Source: Actinacidiphila oryziradicis
GTDB lineage: Bacteria > Actinomycetota > Actinomycetes > Streptomycetales > Streptomycetaceae
Length of the DNA: 64,000 nt
Reading direction: 5' to 3'
NCBI RefSeq assembly: GCF_005047355.1
Contig: NZ_SUMC01000029.1
Span: 1-64,000 of the forward strand
A program made the translations under genes and the position numbers. The notes below the pieces were generated by a model. The model was not told where the DNA came from, did not search any database, and saw only the letters and a list, made by a program, of their open reading frames with translations. Shown piece after piece: positions 17,794-26,000 of this stretch (positions are counted from its first letter, which is position 1; every line of letters begins with the position of its first letter).

Positions 17794-19317
17794 ATGGGCA
17801 AGCACGTGGTGATCCTGGACTGCTACACCGTGGAGCCGAGCGGGCTCGGGGTGCCGCCGTACCTGTCGACGTACGTGAGCACCGCGTACGCCGCCCTGGA
17901 CCGGGCCTGGCCCGAGGCCGAGGTGAAGTACGTGACGATCGACGATGTCCGGTGGGGCCTGGCCGATGGACGCCCTGGGGTGGAGCCGCCCCTGAGCGAC
18001 CCGCTCACCTACTCGGCGACGGTCAACCGCGAGGATGCGGTCCGGCTGCTGCGGGACGCCGAAGCGGTGGTGGTCGTCGCAGGGGACAAGGTGCCCTCGG
18101 TGCATCTTCACGCCGTGAACGGCACCGTGGACGAGATCGCCCGCGCGCTCGCCTGCGTACGGGGTCGCAGGTACCTGCTTGGCCCGATGGCCACGTACGC
18201 GCTGGCTGAGCCGGCCACCTACGCCGGGCTGTTCGACGCGGTACACACGCACACGGCGACCTCGGGGGATCTCGCGCTGGGCAGTCGGTCGGGGGCGGCG
18301 TACGACCGGTTGCGGGCGGATCGCGGCTCGTACGCGGGGCTGGTGGAGCAGATGCGTTGGCGGCCGATCGCGGAGATCGAGCTGTACCGGGGCTGCACGC
18401 GCAAGCGGTTCTGCAGCTTCTGCAACGAGCCGGTGAAGTCGGCGTCGGTCGACTTCCGGGAGGTCGACGACGTCCTGGACGAGGTGCGGTGCCTGTACGC
18501 GGCCGGAGTGCGCAACTTCCGGCTCGGCCAGCAGACCTGCTTCTTCTCCTATCAGGGGCGTGACGAGGGAGCCATCACCACGCTGCTGAGCGGGATCCGC
18601 GAGGCGTGCCCGGAACTGGAAGTGCTGCACATCGACAACGCCGACCCGCTCGCCGTCGCCTCGCCTGCGGGCAAGCGCATCGCGAAACTGGTCGCCGACT
18701 ACTGCACCGAGGGCAACTGCGCCCCGATGGGGATGGAGTCCTTCGACCCGGTCGTGATCGAGCGGAACGCCCTGACCTGCACGCCGAAGGTCCTCATGCG
18801 CGCGATGGAGCACGTGAACGAGGCCGGTGCCGAGCGCGGACCGGGCGGGCTGCCCAAACTCCTGCCGGGACTGAACCTCATCTACGGTCTGCCGGGCGAG
18901 ACGCACGGCACCCACATCGCCAATCTGCTCGGCCTGCAACAGATCCTGGACGCCGGATGGCTGTGTCACCGCACCAATGTCCGGCAGGCCCGCGCCTTCC
19001 CCGGCACCCCGCTGGCAGCGCTTCAGGAAGTGGAACCGCCGCCGTCGGCCGAGCAGTTCGAGTCGTGGAAGGCCGACATCGATCACGGCTGGGACCAGCC
19101 GATGAAGCAGCGCGTCTACCCGGCGGGCCTGCACATCCCGAGCCTGCACTCGTTCTTCGTGAACACGAGCGGCACCTGGTACCGGCGGCTGGGCTCGTAC
19201 TCCATCCAGATCATCGAACGTGGAACAGCCGAGCCGTTGGGCACGAAGACGGAGCTGACCGTCACTGGGCACGCCCCGCGCGTGATCTACGGGGAGCGCC
19301 GTGCCGCCGTCCAGTGA
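17794..19317 (+). CDS. Radical SAM enzyme (B12-type architecture)
   Basis: 507 residues from ATG 17794 with a GGGAGG site. The N-terminal ~190 residues resemble a Rossmann-like (B12-binding-type) domain. The cluster-binding cysteines are Cys201, Cys207 and Cys210 (CTRKRFCSFC), a CX5CX2C spacing instead of the usual CX3CX2C. A TIM-barrel-like region follows with FRLGQQTCFF, HIDNADPLAV and LIYGLPGETHGTH, the last typical of MiaB/HemN-like barrels. The C-terminal ~130 residues are unique (YPAGLHIPSLHSFFVNTSG). It is the first gene of a six-gene operon with nucleotide-handling enzymes. It should make a 5'-deoxyadenosyl radical; the substrate is unknown. Confidence 0.85.
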   Translation: MGKHVVILDCYTVEPSGLGVPPYLSTYVSTAYAALDRAWPEAEVKYVTIDDVRWGLADGRPGVEPPLSDPLTYSATVNREDAVRLLRDAEAVVVVAGDKVPSVHLHAVNGTVDEIARALACVRGRRYLLGPMATYALAEPATYAGLFDAVHTHTATSGDLALGSRSGAAYDRLRADRGSYAGLVEQMRWRPIAEIELYRGCTRKRFCSFCNEPVKSASVDFREVDDVLDEVRCLYAAGVRNFRLGQQTCFFSYQGRDEGAITTLLSGIREACPELEVLHIDNADPLAVASPAGKRIAKLVADYCTEGNCAPMGMESFDPVVIERNALTCTPKVLMRAMEHVNEAGAERGPGGLPKLLPGLNLIYGLPGETHGTHIANLLGLQQILDAGWLCHRTNVRQARAFPGTPLAALQEVEPPPSAEQFESWKADIDHGWDQPMKQRVYPAGLHIPSLHSFFVNTSGTWYRRLGSYSIQIIERGTAEPLGTKTELTVTGHAPRVIYGERRAAVQ

Positions 19318-20008
19318 CGCGCTTCGCCTGCTGGCGGAGTGGGATGCGCAAGCTGTCCGTACAGCGCACGTGGGGGTGCTGCTCCCCTGGGCCAACGTCG
19401 CGGTCGAGGCGGAGCTGCCGCGCTTCGGCCTGCGCCATGTGGTCTTTCACTACGCCCGGTTGGTGCCGGCGTCGAGGACCACGGCGGTGGACGACGCCTT
19501 CTGGCACGGCTTGCGCGAAGCCGCAGCCTCGGCGATGGATTCGCTCTCCCACATCCCACTCGATGGTGTGCTGCTGGCCTGCACGTCGGCCGGGTTCACC
19601 AGCGGCACGCCGTTGCCGACGGGCGTGGTCACCGCCTTCGACGCCCTCCGGGATTCCCTCCGCCTGGTGGGAGCCGAGCGTGTCGCCTTGGCCACTCCGT
19701 ACCCGAAGGAGGTCACACGGGTGGAGGTCGACGTCCTGCGACAGGCGGGTACGGCGGTGACGGAGTGGGCTGCGCTCGATTTGGTGGACGGATATCCCGG
19801 TGTGACAGGTGATCAGGTCCGTAGGCTGGTTCAGGAGATCCCACCGGAGGGGCTGGAGGCTGCGCAGGCTCTGGTCCTGTCGTGCACCGGCTGGCACAGC
19901 CAGGCGCTGCTGGCAGAACTGCAGGCCACGCTCGGCAAGCCGGTCATCTCCTCCAACCTCGCCATGGCCCTGTACGCCGCCCGACTCGTCACCGGAGCCC
20001 GCCCATGA
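19301..20008 (+). CDS. Maleate isomerase / arylmalonate decarboxylase-like protein (Asp/Glu racemase superfamily)
   Basis: 235 residues from GTG 19301, overlapping the radical SAM gene by 17 bp. Two cysteines occupy the positions used for catalysis in the superfamily: Cys94 (LLACTSAGF) and Cys195 (LVLSCTGWH). The following KPVISSNLAMALY is the SSN motif typical of maleate cis-trans isomerase and AMDase relatives. Members racemise, isomerise or decarboxylate small carboxylic acids through a Cys-stabilised enediolate. Placement in this operon suggests it processes a carboxylated intermediate or by-product (inference). Confidence 0.8.
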   Translation: MPPSSDALRLLAEWDAQAVRTAHVGVLLPWANVAVEAELPRFGLRHVVFHYARLVPASRTTAVDDAFWHGLREAAASAMDSLSHIPLDGVLLACTSAGFTSGTPLPTGVVTAFDALRDSLRLVGAERVALATPYPKEVTRVEVDVLRQAGTAVTEWAALDLVDGYPGVTGDQVRRLVQEIPPEGLEAAQALVLSCTGWHSQALLAELQATLGKPVISSNLAMALYAARLVTGARP

Positions 20009-20826
20009 CGGTCCTCACCCCGCTCAAGCCCACCCGGCCCCAGGTCGCACGCATCTTCCGCCTGGTCGACCGCGCTGCTGCGCTGCTTGAGGTCAGACAT
20101 GAGGTCGAGGCGAATCACGACGACAACCGCTGGTGGCCCGCCTCGATCACCGATACCCGGATTCGGATGCTGGCTGCCGGGTGGTCCACCCGCGTCTCGT
20201 ACCGAATGATCGACACCTATGCCCGAGTCATCGCGGCAGCGGACGCGACCGGCTTTGACGTGCTGGCGGGCGGCACCGACGCCGAACTGGCCGATCTCGT
20301 CGCCCCACTCGGGCTGACACGCACTCGCATCGACTACTTCCGCTCCCTCATCGATCTCCTCGACCGCTGGGCCAAGGACGACACTGACCCACTCGCCCCG
20401 GACGGGGATCACAGCGTCTTGATCCAGCGCTTCGCGGAAGAGGTCCACGGCGCCTCGTACAAGGTCGCCCAGTGCGCGCTGCTCTACGCCCGCGGCTATC
20501 ACTGCGGCATCATCCCCGTCGACTCCGGGATGGTCACCAAACTCGGCCCTGCCCTGGGCATCAAGCTCCCCAGCGGATCCGTGGCCCACGAGCACCTGCG
20601 GCACCTGTTGGAAGGGGCGGTCCAGGCGCAGGCTGAGGACTTCCGAAGACTGATCGGCCGGCACGAGTACGCCGTCACCGTGCCGTCCGATGCTCTGCCG
20701 ACGTGGTGGGCGCATCTGGTGCTGATCTACTTCAAGCGCCTGTTCCTCAACCGTCCGTCGGACCGCCTGTGCCAGCGCCGCCCTGTGTGCGCGACGGCGA
20801 TCGACTGTGACCACGCCTCGCCCTGA
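20005..20826 (+). CDS. HhH-GPD-like (endonuclease III-fold) protein
   Basis: 273 residues from ATG 20005 in an ATGA overlap. A central segment reads SYKVAQCALLYARGYHCGI followed by IPVDSGMVTKLGPALGI. This resembles the helix-hairpin-helix plus GPD loop of endonuclease III/AlkA glycosylases, where the VD Asp is catalytic. The C-terminus carries three cysteines (LCQRRPVCATAIDC) where endonuclease III has its four-Cys iron-sulfur loop, so the loop is incomplete or altered. The first 150 residues are divergent. It may cleave an N-glycosidic bond in DNA or in a nucleoside. Fold assignment is by motif only. Confidence 0.5.
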   Translation: MTVLTPLKPTRPQVARIFRLVDRAAALLEVRHEVEANHDDNRWWPASITDTRIRMLAAGWSTRVSYRMIDTYARVIAAADATGFDVLAGGTDAELADLVAPLGLTRTRIDYFRSLIDLLDRWAKDDTDPLAPDGDHSVLIQRFAEEVHGASYKVAQCALLYARGYHCGIIPVDSGMVTKLGPALGIKLPSGSVAHEHLRHLLEGAVQAQAEDFRRLIGRHEYAVTVPSDALPTWWAHLVLIYFKRLFLNRPSDRLCQRRPVCATAIDCDHASP

Positions 20827-20847
20827 CGCGCCTCATGTGGGGGGACC

Positions 20848-21648
20848 ATGCAGCGCCTGTCCGTGATCGGCAACCTATCCCGCGACCGCACCCACTACCC
20901 GAACGGCTACGGCGCTGAGCAAGTCGGGGGCGCAGCGCTGTACATATCGCTGGCAGCCGCGCGCGGGGGAGTCCAAGCCGCTCCTGTGTCGGTGATCGGT
21001 CTGGACCTCCCCGATTTACCAGCCGACCTCCACCAACCCGGACTTGACCTGAGCGCCCTGCTTACCGTGACCGGCGCCTCGGCAGCGTTCCAACTGGACT
21101 ACGACGCGGACGACCAGCTCATCGGGATGACCGCCGCCTACGGTGTTGCCGAACATCTCACCGAGCACGCCCTGGACCACATCACCCGACACCCGTGCGA
21201 CCGGTACCACGTCTGTTGCCGTCGCCCCCTGGATGTACCCCTCGTCCTCCGCTCTCTCGCGTCGTCCGGCGCGACGTTCAGTGTCGATTTCATCGTTAGC
21301 AGCGCCGAGCGCATCGTGGCCGAGGCTGCGCCCTGGCTCCCGTACGCCGAGGTTGTGTTCACCAACGAGGCGGAGTACCGGCTCCTTGAACAGGTGATCG
21401 ATGTCAGCGCCCTGCGGACCGTTGTCATCACGGACGGGCCACGCCCGGCCCGGCTCCTATGCCATGGACAGCAGGTCCTCACCTTTGCGCCGCCAACTGT
21501 TACCCCCGCCGAGGTCACCGGAGCCGGCGACACGCTGACCGGCACCTTCCTCGCCCATCGCCTCAACGGTCACGACGACAGCTCGGCCCTGCGCGCCGCA
21601 GTCTCCGCCGCGTCCACGCACATCCTCGCGCCTTCGCACCGCCCCTGA
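20848..21648 (+). CDS. PfkB-family carbohydrate/nucleoside kinase
   Basis: 266 residues from ATG 20848. The N-terminal glycine motif (QVGGAALYISLAAARGG) and the C-terminal anion-hole motif TGAGDTLTG, with catalytic Asp at residue 228, identify the PfkB/ribokinase superfamily. It is slightly short for the family. The family phosphorylates sugars and nucleosides (ribose, adenosine, pseudouridine). Next to deoxyribosyltransferase and nucleotide-kinase domains, a nucleoside or (deoxy)ribose substrate is most likely. It lies 21 bp after the HhH-GPD-like gene, in the same operon. Confidence 0.85.
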   Translation: MQRLSVIGNLSRDRTHYPNGYGAEQVGGAALYISLAAARGGVQAAPVSVIGLDLPDLPADLHQPGLDLSALLTVTGASAAFQLDYDADDQLIGMTAAYGVAEHLTEHALDHITRHPCDRYHVCCRRPLDVPLVLRSLASSGATFSVDFIVSSAERIVAEAAPWLPYAEVVFTNEAEYRLLEQVIDVSALRTVVITDGPRPARLLCHGQQVLTFAPPTVTPAEVTGAGDTLTGTFLAHRLNGHDDSSALRAAVSAASTHILAPSHRP

Positions 21649-21676
21649 AGATCCCGCCTCCAAAGGGAGCCGCACG

Positions 21677-23098
21677 GTGTACTACGTCGCCCATCGCCTG
21701 TTCGCCGCCCACGACCGCGCCCTGGCCGCCCGCATCGCAGATCGCCTCGCAGCCAAGGTCGGAGCCGACAACGTCTTCCTGCCGTTCTGCGACACCGACG
21801 AGGAAGACCTGGTAGCCGACGTCAAGGGTCGCCGCCTGTTCGAGCTGGACAGCGAACGCCTCCGCCGCCTGACCGCCATGGTCGCCGTTCTGCACGGCCC
21901 CAGCCTGGACGACGGGGTATGCATGGAGATCGGCTACGCCACCGCGCTCGGAACCCCCGTCGTAGTGGTGACCACCGACTTCCAGACCTACTCGCTGACC
22001 GACGAAGGTCCGCAGTGGACCTTTCCCGACCCCTTGGTGGAATGCCTGGCGAGCCGCGTCGTACGGGTTGAGCGGCTTGCGCCGATTGCCTCGGCGCATG
22101 GTGGCAGCAGGTTCGAGGCATTCGTGGAACGCAACCAGGATCAGGTCGAACTTGCGGTGGAACAAGCGACGGACGCGGCCCTGGGCCTCGTCAGTGCAGC
22201 GCCCGCCCCCATGGCGCGCGCGACACAGTCTGACGCCGTCTACGTCGAGCCGTCGCCGTACGTTCCCCGTGACCCAGCGCTCGATGACGTCATGCGCTGC
22301 ACCAAACGCCCAGTGCACTGGGCTGGCCGCTTCCGCGCCGCCGATCCGTACGCCGCCGCGCGAGCCGACTGGGCGAACGCAATGGCGTCGGAGCTGCTCA
22401 TCGCCGACGTCTCGGGCCCCGAAGCCCCACCGGGAGCCGCCGCGCTCATCGGGGCAGCCGCCGCTCTCGGCCGCAGCGTCCTCGCGTACCAGCCGCGACC
22501 CGCTTTGAGCCACGCGCGCGGCAGGGAACCGAACTGGCGCAATTTGATGATCCAGTACGCGGTCAGCGGCCGCCAAGGACCTCGCCGCCTGGATCAACAC
22601 GTGAACGAGGCTCAAGCAGCCGCCGCCTACGAGACCGTCGTCCTCGAAGGCTGCGACGGTGCCGGGAAAACTCTCGCCGCCCACTTCACGCGGGCTCACG
22701 GCTTCACGGTCGTGCACTCCATCCGCACCCCCGACCACCTCGATCTCGCCGGCCGCTACCGCGACTTGCTCCAACAACCCGGCCGGCTCGTCCTGGACCG
22801 GTGCTTCATCAGCGAACTCGTCTACGGCCCGCTGCGCCGAGGACGCTCCCGGCTCACCTGGGTCCAGGCATTCGACCTCGCCGAAGCCGTGGCCGCCCGC
22901 AACGGTGTCTTCCTGCACCTGACGGCACCGCCGGCGGTCATCCATGCCCGCCTCGTCCAGCGCGACGGCGCAGCGGAGGACTTGGCCGAGGTGACCGCCT
23001 TGGTCGCTGCCTATCACCGGGCCTTCGAGACTCTCTCCTCATACGCCCCTGTCCTCACGATCGACACCACTGTGGAAGAACTCCCCTCGACCGGGTGA
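21677..23098 (+). CDS. Fusion: two nucleoside deoxyribosyltransferase-like domains plus thymidylate-kinase-like domain
   Basis: 473 residues from GTG 21677. Domain 1 (about 1-150) has the deoxyribosyltransferase-like pattern VAVLHGPSLDDGVCMEIGYA, then GTPVVVVTTD. Domain 2 (about 185-300) repeats a related layout (ADWANAMASELLIADVSG, ALGRSVLAYQPR) with weaker catalytic residues. Domain 3 (about 315-473) is a P-loop kinase: EGCDGAGKT with the loop at Gly325-Thr332, LVLDRCFISELVYG as the second motif, and an LTAPPAVIHARL/RDG region like thymidylate kinases. Such a protein could swap a base on a deoxyribonucleoside or cleave the bond, and phosphorylate the product. The combination is unusual. Confidence 0.75.
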   Translation: MYYVAHRLFAAHDRALAARIADRLAAKVGADNVFLPFCDTDEEDLVADVKGRRLFELDSERLRRLTAMVAVLHGPSLDDGVCMEIGYATALGTPVVVVTTDFQTYSLTDEGPQWTFPDPLVECLASRVVRVERLAPIASAHGGSRFEAFVERNQDQVELAVEQATDAALGLVSAAPAPMARATQSDAVYVEPSPYVPRDPALDDVMRCTKRPVHWAGRFRAADPYAAARADWANAMASELLIADVSGPEAPPGAAALIGAAAALGRSVLAYQPRPALSHARGREPNWRNLMIQYAVSGRQGPRRLDQHVNEAQAAAAYETVVLEGCDGAGKTLAAHFTRAHGFTVVHSIRTPDHLDLAGRYRDLLQQPGRLVLDRCFISELVYGPLRRGRSRLTWVQAFDLAEAVAARNGVFLHLTAPPAVIHARLVQRDGAAEDLAEVTALVAAYHRAFETLSSYAPVLTIDTTVEELPSTG

Positions 23099-23184
23099 CG
23101 ACAATGGCGGATCTCCCGACACGCGACCCACAGCCCTCGTTAGGCTGCGGCAGCACCTGCCACACCGCGTGCTCCGGAGGAGCC

Positions 23185-23490
23185 TTGGACATCCGATCAG
23201 CCCAAAAGCTCGCGTGGGACAACAAACTCGACAAGGGGTTCAACACCACTGATACACCCCTTGAGTTTGGTCTCCTCAATGCCGAAGTCGGCGAAGCCTT
23301 CACCGCTTGGCGCAAGCGCCTGCCCGATTTCGGCGAAGAACTGGCCGATGTCTTCCTGTACCTCGCCGCACTTGCCGAGATGAACGGGATCGACCTGCAA
23401 GGAGAGGTCCAGCGCAAGCTGGACAAGAACATCAAGCGGGTCTACGAGCGGGACGCGCATGGAGTCCCCATCCGTGTGAGCGACGCCTGA
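23185..23490 (+). CDS. MazG-like nucleotide pyrophosphohydrolase
   Basis: About 101 residues from TTG 23185, preceded by CGGAGG; an in-frame ATG at 23104 would add a 27-residue Cys-containing extension. The fold is the all-alpha NTP pyrophosphohydrolase: LLNAEVGEAFTAWRK and FGEELADVFLYLAALAEM give the ExxE...ExxD metal-binding pattern. MazG/dUTPase-2-like enzymes convert (d)NTPs to (d)NMPs, often clearing modified nucleotides. It is the last gene of the operon. A house-cleaning or substrate-supply role for a modified nucleotide is inferred. Confidence 0.8.
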   Translation: MDIRSAQKLAWDNKLDKGFNTTDTPLEFGLLNAEVGEAFTAWRKRLPDFGEELADVFLYLAALAEMNGIDLQGEVQRKLDKNIKRVYERDAHGVPIRVSDA

Positions 23491-23506
23491 AGCCACCCGG
23501 GACTGG

Positions 23507-23531
23507 GGTTGTCGGGTTGTACAGGGGTTGT
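23507..23531 (+). promoter_or_regulatory. Triple GGTTG-repeat operator upstream of the HTH/TPR regulator
   Basis: Three GGTTGT copies at 23507, 23515 and 23526 in the interval between the MazG-like gene and the regulator. The same arrangement, inverted, is at 17681-17706, and a shortened version is upstream of the SDR at 25841-25857. It is the best candidate for the binding site of the regulator encoded at 23594, which would then be autoregulated. Confidence 0.6.
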
Positions 23532-23593
23532 TCTTCGGCCGTCCTGCCGCGAACTCGTAGTAGTCGTCGTATAACAGCGGGCATCATCAGTCC

Positions 23594-24991
23594 ATGAGCA
23601 AGCACGACGGGGGGCTTCTCGTGGCCGACCATCCGCTCGCCTCCGCTATGGCCGAGGCGGGTTGTTCCCATTCCGTGCTCGCCCGCCGTGTGAACGAGCT
23701 TGCCGCCCACCAAGGCCTGGTGATGCGCTACGACAAGGCATCCGTGACCCGCTGGATCCAGGGCAAGCACCCCCGAGGACGGGCACCGGAGTTCATCGCC
23801 GCCGCGCTGTCCGAGCGGCTGGCCCGTCACATCAGCCCCGTGGACCTGGGCTTCGCGACGGAACCCGAACGTCCGGTCGCCGCGCAGGCACTCGCTTACC
23901 GTGAAGATGTGGCTGCCACCCTGCACACGCTCGCTGAGCTCGGTTCACTCGACATATCCCGCCGTAGTCTCCTCGGCACGGTCCCCTTCGTCGCCGGGGC
24001 AGTGGCGAACACACAGCGCCACTGGCTGCTGTGGCTCGCCGAACTGGACGACGAAGCCGTCCCGCACCTGGCTGCGGCTGCCGATCAAGGGCCGGTTGAG
24101 CCGGTCCATTTCATGATCTCTACGTTCGACGAGATGGACAACCGCTATGGCGGTTCCCATGTCCGGACCGCGATCATCCACTACCTCACCACCGAAGTGA
24201 TCCCGATGCTTCAGCGGCACAGGCTCCCCGAACAGCAGCGGCGCCAGCTTTTCACCGCCGCAGCGAAGCTCGCCGCGATGGCGGGCTGGTGCTCGTACGA
24301 CTCCGCCGAGTACGGGCTGGCCCAGCGTTACATGACCCAGGCCCTGCGCCTGTGCGAACAAGGCCGCGACAAGGTCCTCGGCGGCCAGATCTGTGCTGGC
24401 ATGTCCCACCTCGCCACCAACCTCGGTCATCCCGCCGAAGGTGTGGCCTTCGCCCGCATGGGGTTGGCCACTGCCAAGCACGCTGGCAGCCCGCTCGGCC
24501 TGATGCGCTTGCACTTGATGGCAGCTCGCGGCCACGCCGCCGAAGGCCGGGCGAAGGAGACTGCGACCGCGCTGAGCGCCGCCGAGAGCGCCTGGGAATC
24601 GAGCCGTGGCCCCGACCACGAATCCCCCTGGGTCCGTTACCTTGATCACCACTACCTCGCGGCAGAAGCCGCCCACTGCTTCCGCGACCTTGGCAACGCC
24701 AAACAGGCCGAAGCCCTCGCGGCCGACTCCGTTTTGGCCAACGGACAACGCGCACGCCGCCAAGCCATCAGCCAGGCCGTCATGGCCACCGCACACCTGC
24801 AACAGCGCCGCCTCGACCAGGCCATCGACGCGGCTGGCACAGCCCTGAAATGGCTCGGCTCCGGCGCCGTCCACTCTGAACGCTCCGTCCAAGCCCTCCG
24901 CGACTTCCGCGCCCGCCTCGAACCACACCGCAGCGAGCCGATCGTCCGGCGCTTCGAGAAGCAGGCCCAGCCGCTGCTCGGAGCAGCCTGA
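23594..24991 (+). CDS. XRE-like HTH regulator with TPR-type C-terminal domain
   Basis: 465 residues from ATG 23594. An N-terminal HTH (SHSVLARRVNELAAHQGLV, then VTRWIQGKHPRGRAPEFI) is followed by a long alpha-helical region with TPR-like repeats (LAQRYMTQALRLCEQG; EGVAFARMGLATAKHAG). This is a large Streptomyces regulator type (NsdA-like) that couples DNA binding to a helical sensor domain. It sits 103 bp after the MazG-like gene behind a GGTTG-repeat element also present before the radical SAM operon, so it probably controls the module and itself. A paralogue is at 36324. Confidence 0.85.
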   Translation: MSKHDGGLLVADHPLASAMAEAGCSHSVLARRVNELAAHQGLVMRYDKASVTRWIQGKHPRGRAPEFIAAALSERLARHISPVDLGFATEPERPVAAQALAYREDVAATLHTLAELGSLDISRRSLLGTVPFVAGAVANTQRHWLLWLAELDDEAVPHLAAAADQGPVEPVHFMISTFDEMDNRYGGSHVRTAIIHYLTTEVIPMLQRHRLPEQQRRQLFTAAAKLAAMAGWCSYDSAEYGLAQRYMTQALRLCEQGRDKVLGGQICAGMSHLATNLGHPAEGVAFARMGLATAKHAGSPLGLMRLHLMAARGHAAEGRAKETATALSAAESAWESSRGPDHESPWVRYLDHHYLAAEAAHCFRDLGNAKQAEALAADSVLANGQRARRQAISQAVMATAHLQQRRLDQAIDAAGTALKWLGSGAVHSERSVQALRDFRARLEPHRSEPIVRRFEKQAQPLLGAA

Positions 24992-25007
24992 ACAGAGCGC
25001 GAGAGCG

Positions 25008-25814
25008 TCAGTAGCCTTGTGGCGTAGGTGAGTTCTGCGCGCGGTCCACCGGGATGTTCGCCCCGGAGATCCCGCTCGCCTGGTCGGACAGCAGGAATGT
25101 CACCACGGCCGCGACCTCCTCCGGCCGCACCAGCTCGCCCGACGGTACCTCCCGGGTGAAAGCTGCGTACGCCCCTGGATCCTCCTGCCGCATCCGGTCC
25201 CACCGCTTTCCCGGAATCAGCATCGAGCCCGGCGACACTGCGTTCACCCGGATGTCATCCGCTCCCAACTCCCGGGCAAGCGAAGCGGCGAGATGGATCT
25301 GAGCAGCCTTCGCTGCTCCGTACTGGGCCTGCGGACCAGGCTTCCAGCCGGAAATGGAAGCAACGATGACCGCTGAGCCACCCCCGGCCGCCCGCAGGTG
25401 CGGGGCCGACGCGGCGAGGAGCCGGGCGGCATGGCCGGCATTCAGCTCCCAGGTCCTCATCCAGTCCTGGGCGCTGGCTCCCTCCAGCCCGCGACCGCTG
25501 GCACCGCCCGCGCACGCGACCACGCCGTCCAAGCCACCGAGGCGTGCTGCGGCATCCCCGACGAAATCTTCGAGCAGTTCTGGTGCGGCCACGTCCAGGG
25601 CCCGGGTGAACACCGGTGTCCTTCCCCGCTGCTCGATACGCTCGGCGAGTTGCTGGAGCTGGCCGACTCCCCGTGCGCAGACAGCCAGCGTGCACCCCTC
25701 TGCGACCAAGCGCTTGACGATGGCCTCGCCCAGACCGCGGGAGCCCCCAGTGACCAGTACTCGACGCCCTTGCAACCTCCATCCAGAGAGCGTCTGGTCT
25801 GCACTTTCGTCCAT
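25008..25814 (-). CDS. Short-chain dehydrogenase/reductase
   Basis: 268 residues from ATG 25814 with an AGGAG site. The NAD(P)-binding motif VTGGSRGLGEAI, the CAGG element, a Ser in VASISGW and the catalytic YGAAK give a classical SDR. GSAVIVASISGWKPGPQAQY and the end SGISGANIPVDRAQ fit oxidoreductases of 3-oxoacyl or sugar type; the substrate is unknown. It converges on the regulator gene. A shortened form of the GGTTG motif lies just upstream, so it is probably in the same regulon as the radical SAM operon. Confidence 0.88.
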   Translation of the reverse strand: MDESADQTLSGWRLQGRRVLVTGGSRGLGEAIVKRLVAEGCTLAVCARGVGQLQQLAERIEQRGRTPVFTRALDVAAPELLEDFVGDAAARLGGLDGVVACAGGASGRGLEGASAQDWMRTWELNAGHAARLLAASAPHLRAAGGGSAVIVASISGWKPGPQAQYGAAKAAQIHLAASLARELGADDIRVNAVSPGSMLIPGKRWDRMRQEDPGAYAAFTREVPSGELVRPEEVAAVVTFLLSDQASGISGANIPVDRAQNSPTPQGY

Positions 25815-25840
25815 GATCCGGCTCCTTCCATCGCCTACGC

Positions 25841-25857
25841 GAACAACGTACAACCCC
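25841..25857 (-). promoter_or_regulatory. Shortened GGTTG-type motif upstream of the SDR
   Basis: The minus strand reads GGGGTTGTACGTTGTTC, which equals the second and third repeats of the 23507-23531 element with about three bases removed between them. It lies 27 bp upstream of the SDR start codon. Confidence 0.45.
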
Positions 25858-26000
25858 ACTGCCCGCAGACATCCCCAGTGCACCCTCCCCGTTAGCCCGG
25901 TCGCAGCGTTTGTCTGTAGGAGGCGTCCTCATGGAGTCGCTCGGCTGCTCGGCGGAGGACGCGTTCTGGTCTCTCATCGGGCGCAACGGAATCGGACGTG

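Noticed and set aside
17230..19395. 721-residue minus-strand reading frame
   Set aside because: Antisense shadow of the radical SAM gene; composition is Arg/Gly/Val-rich without motifs.
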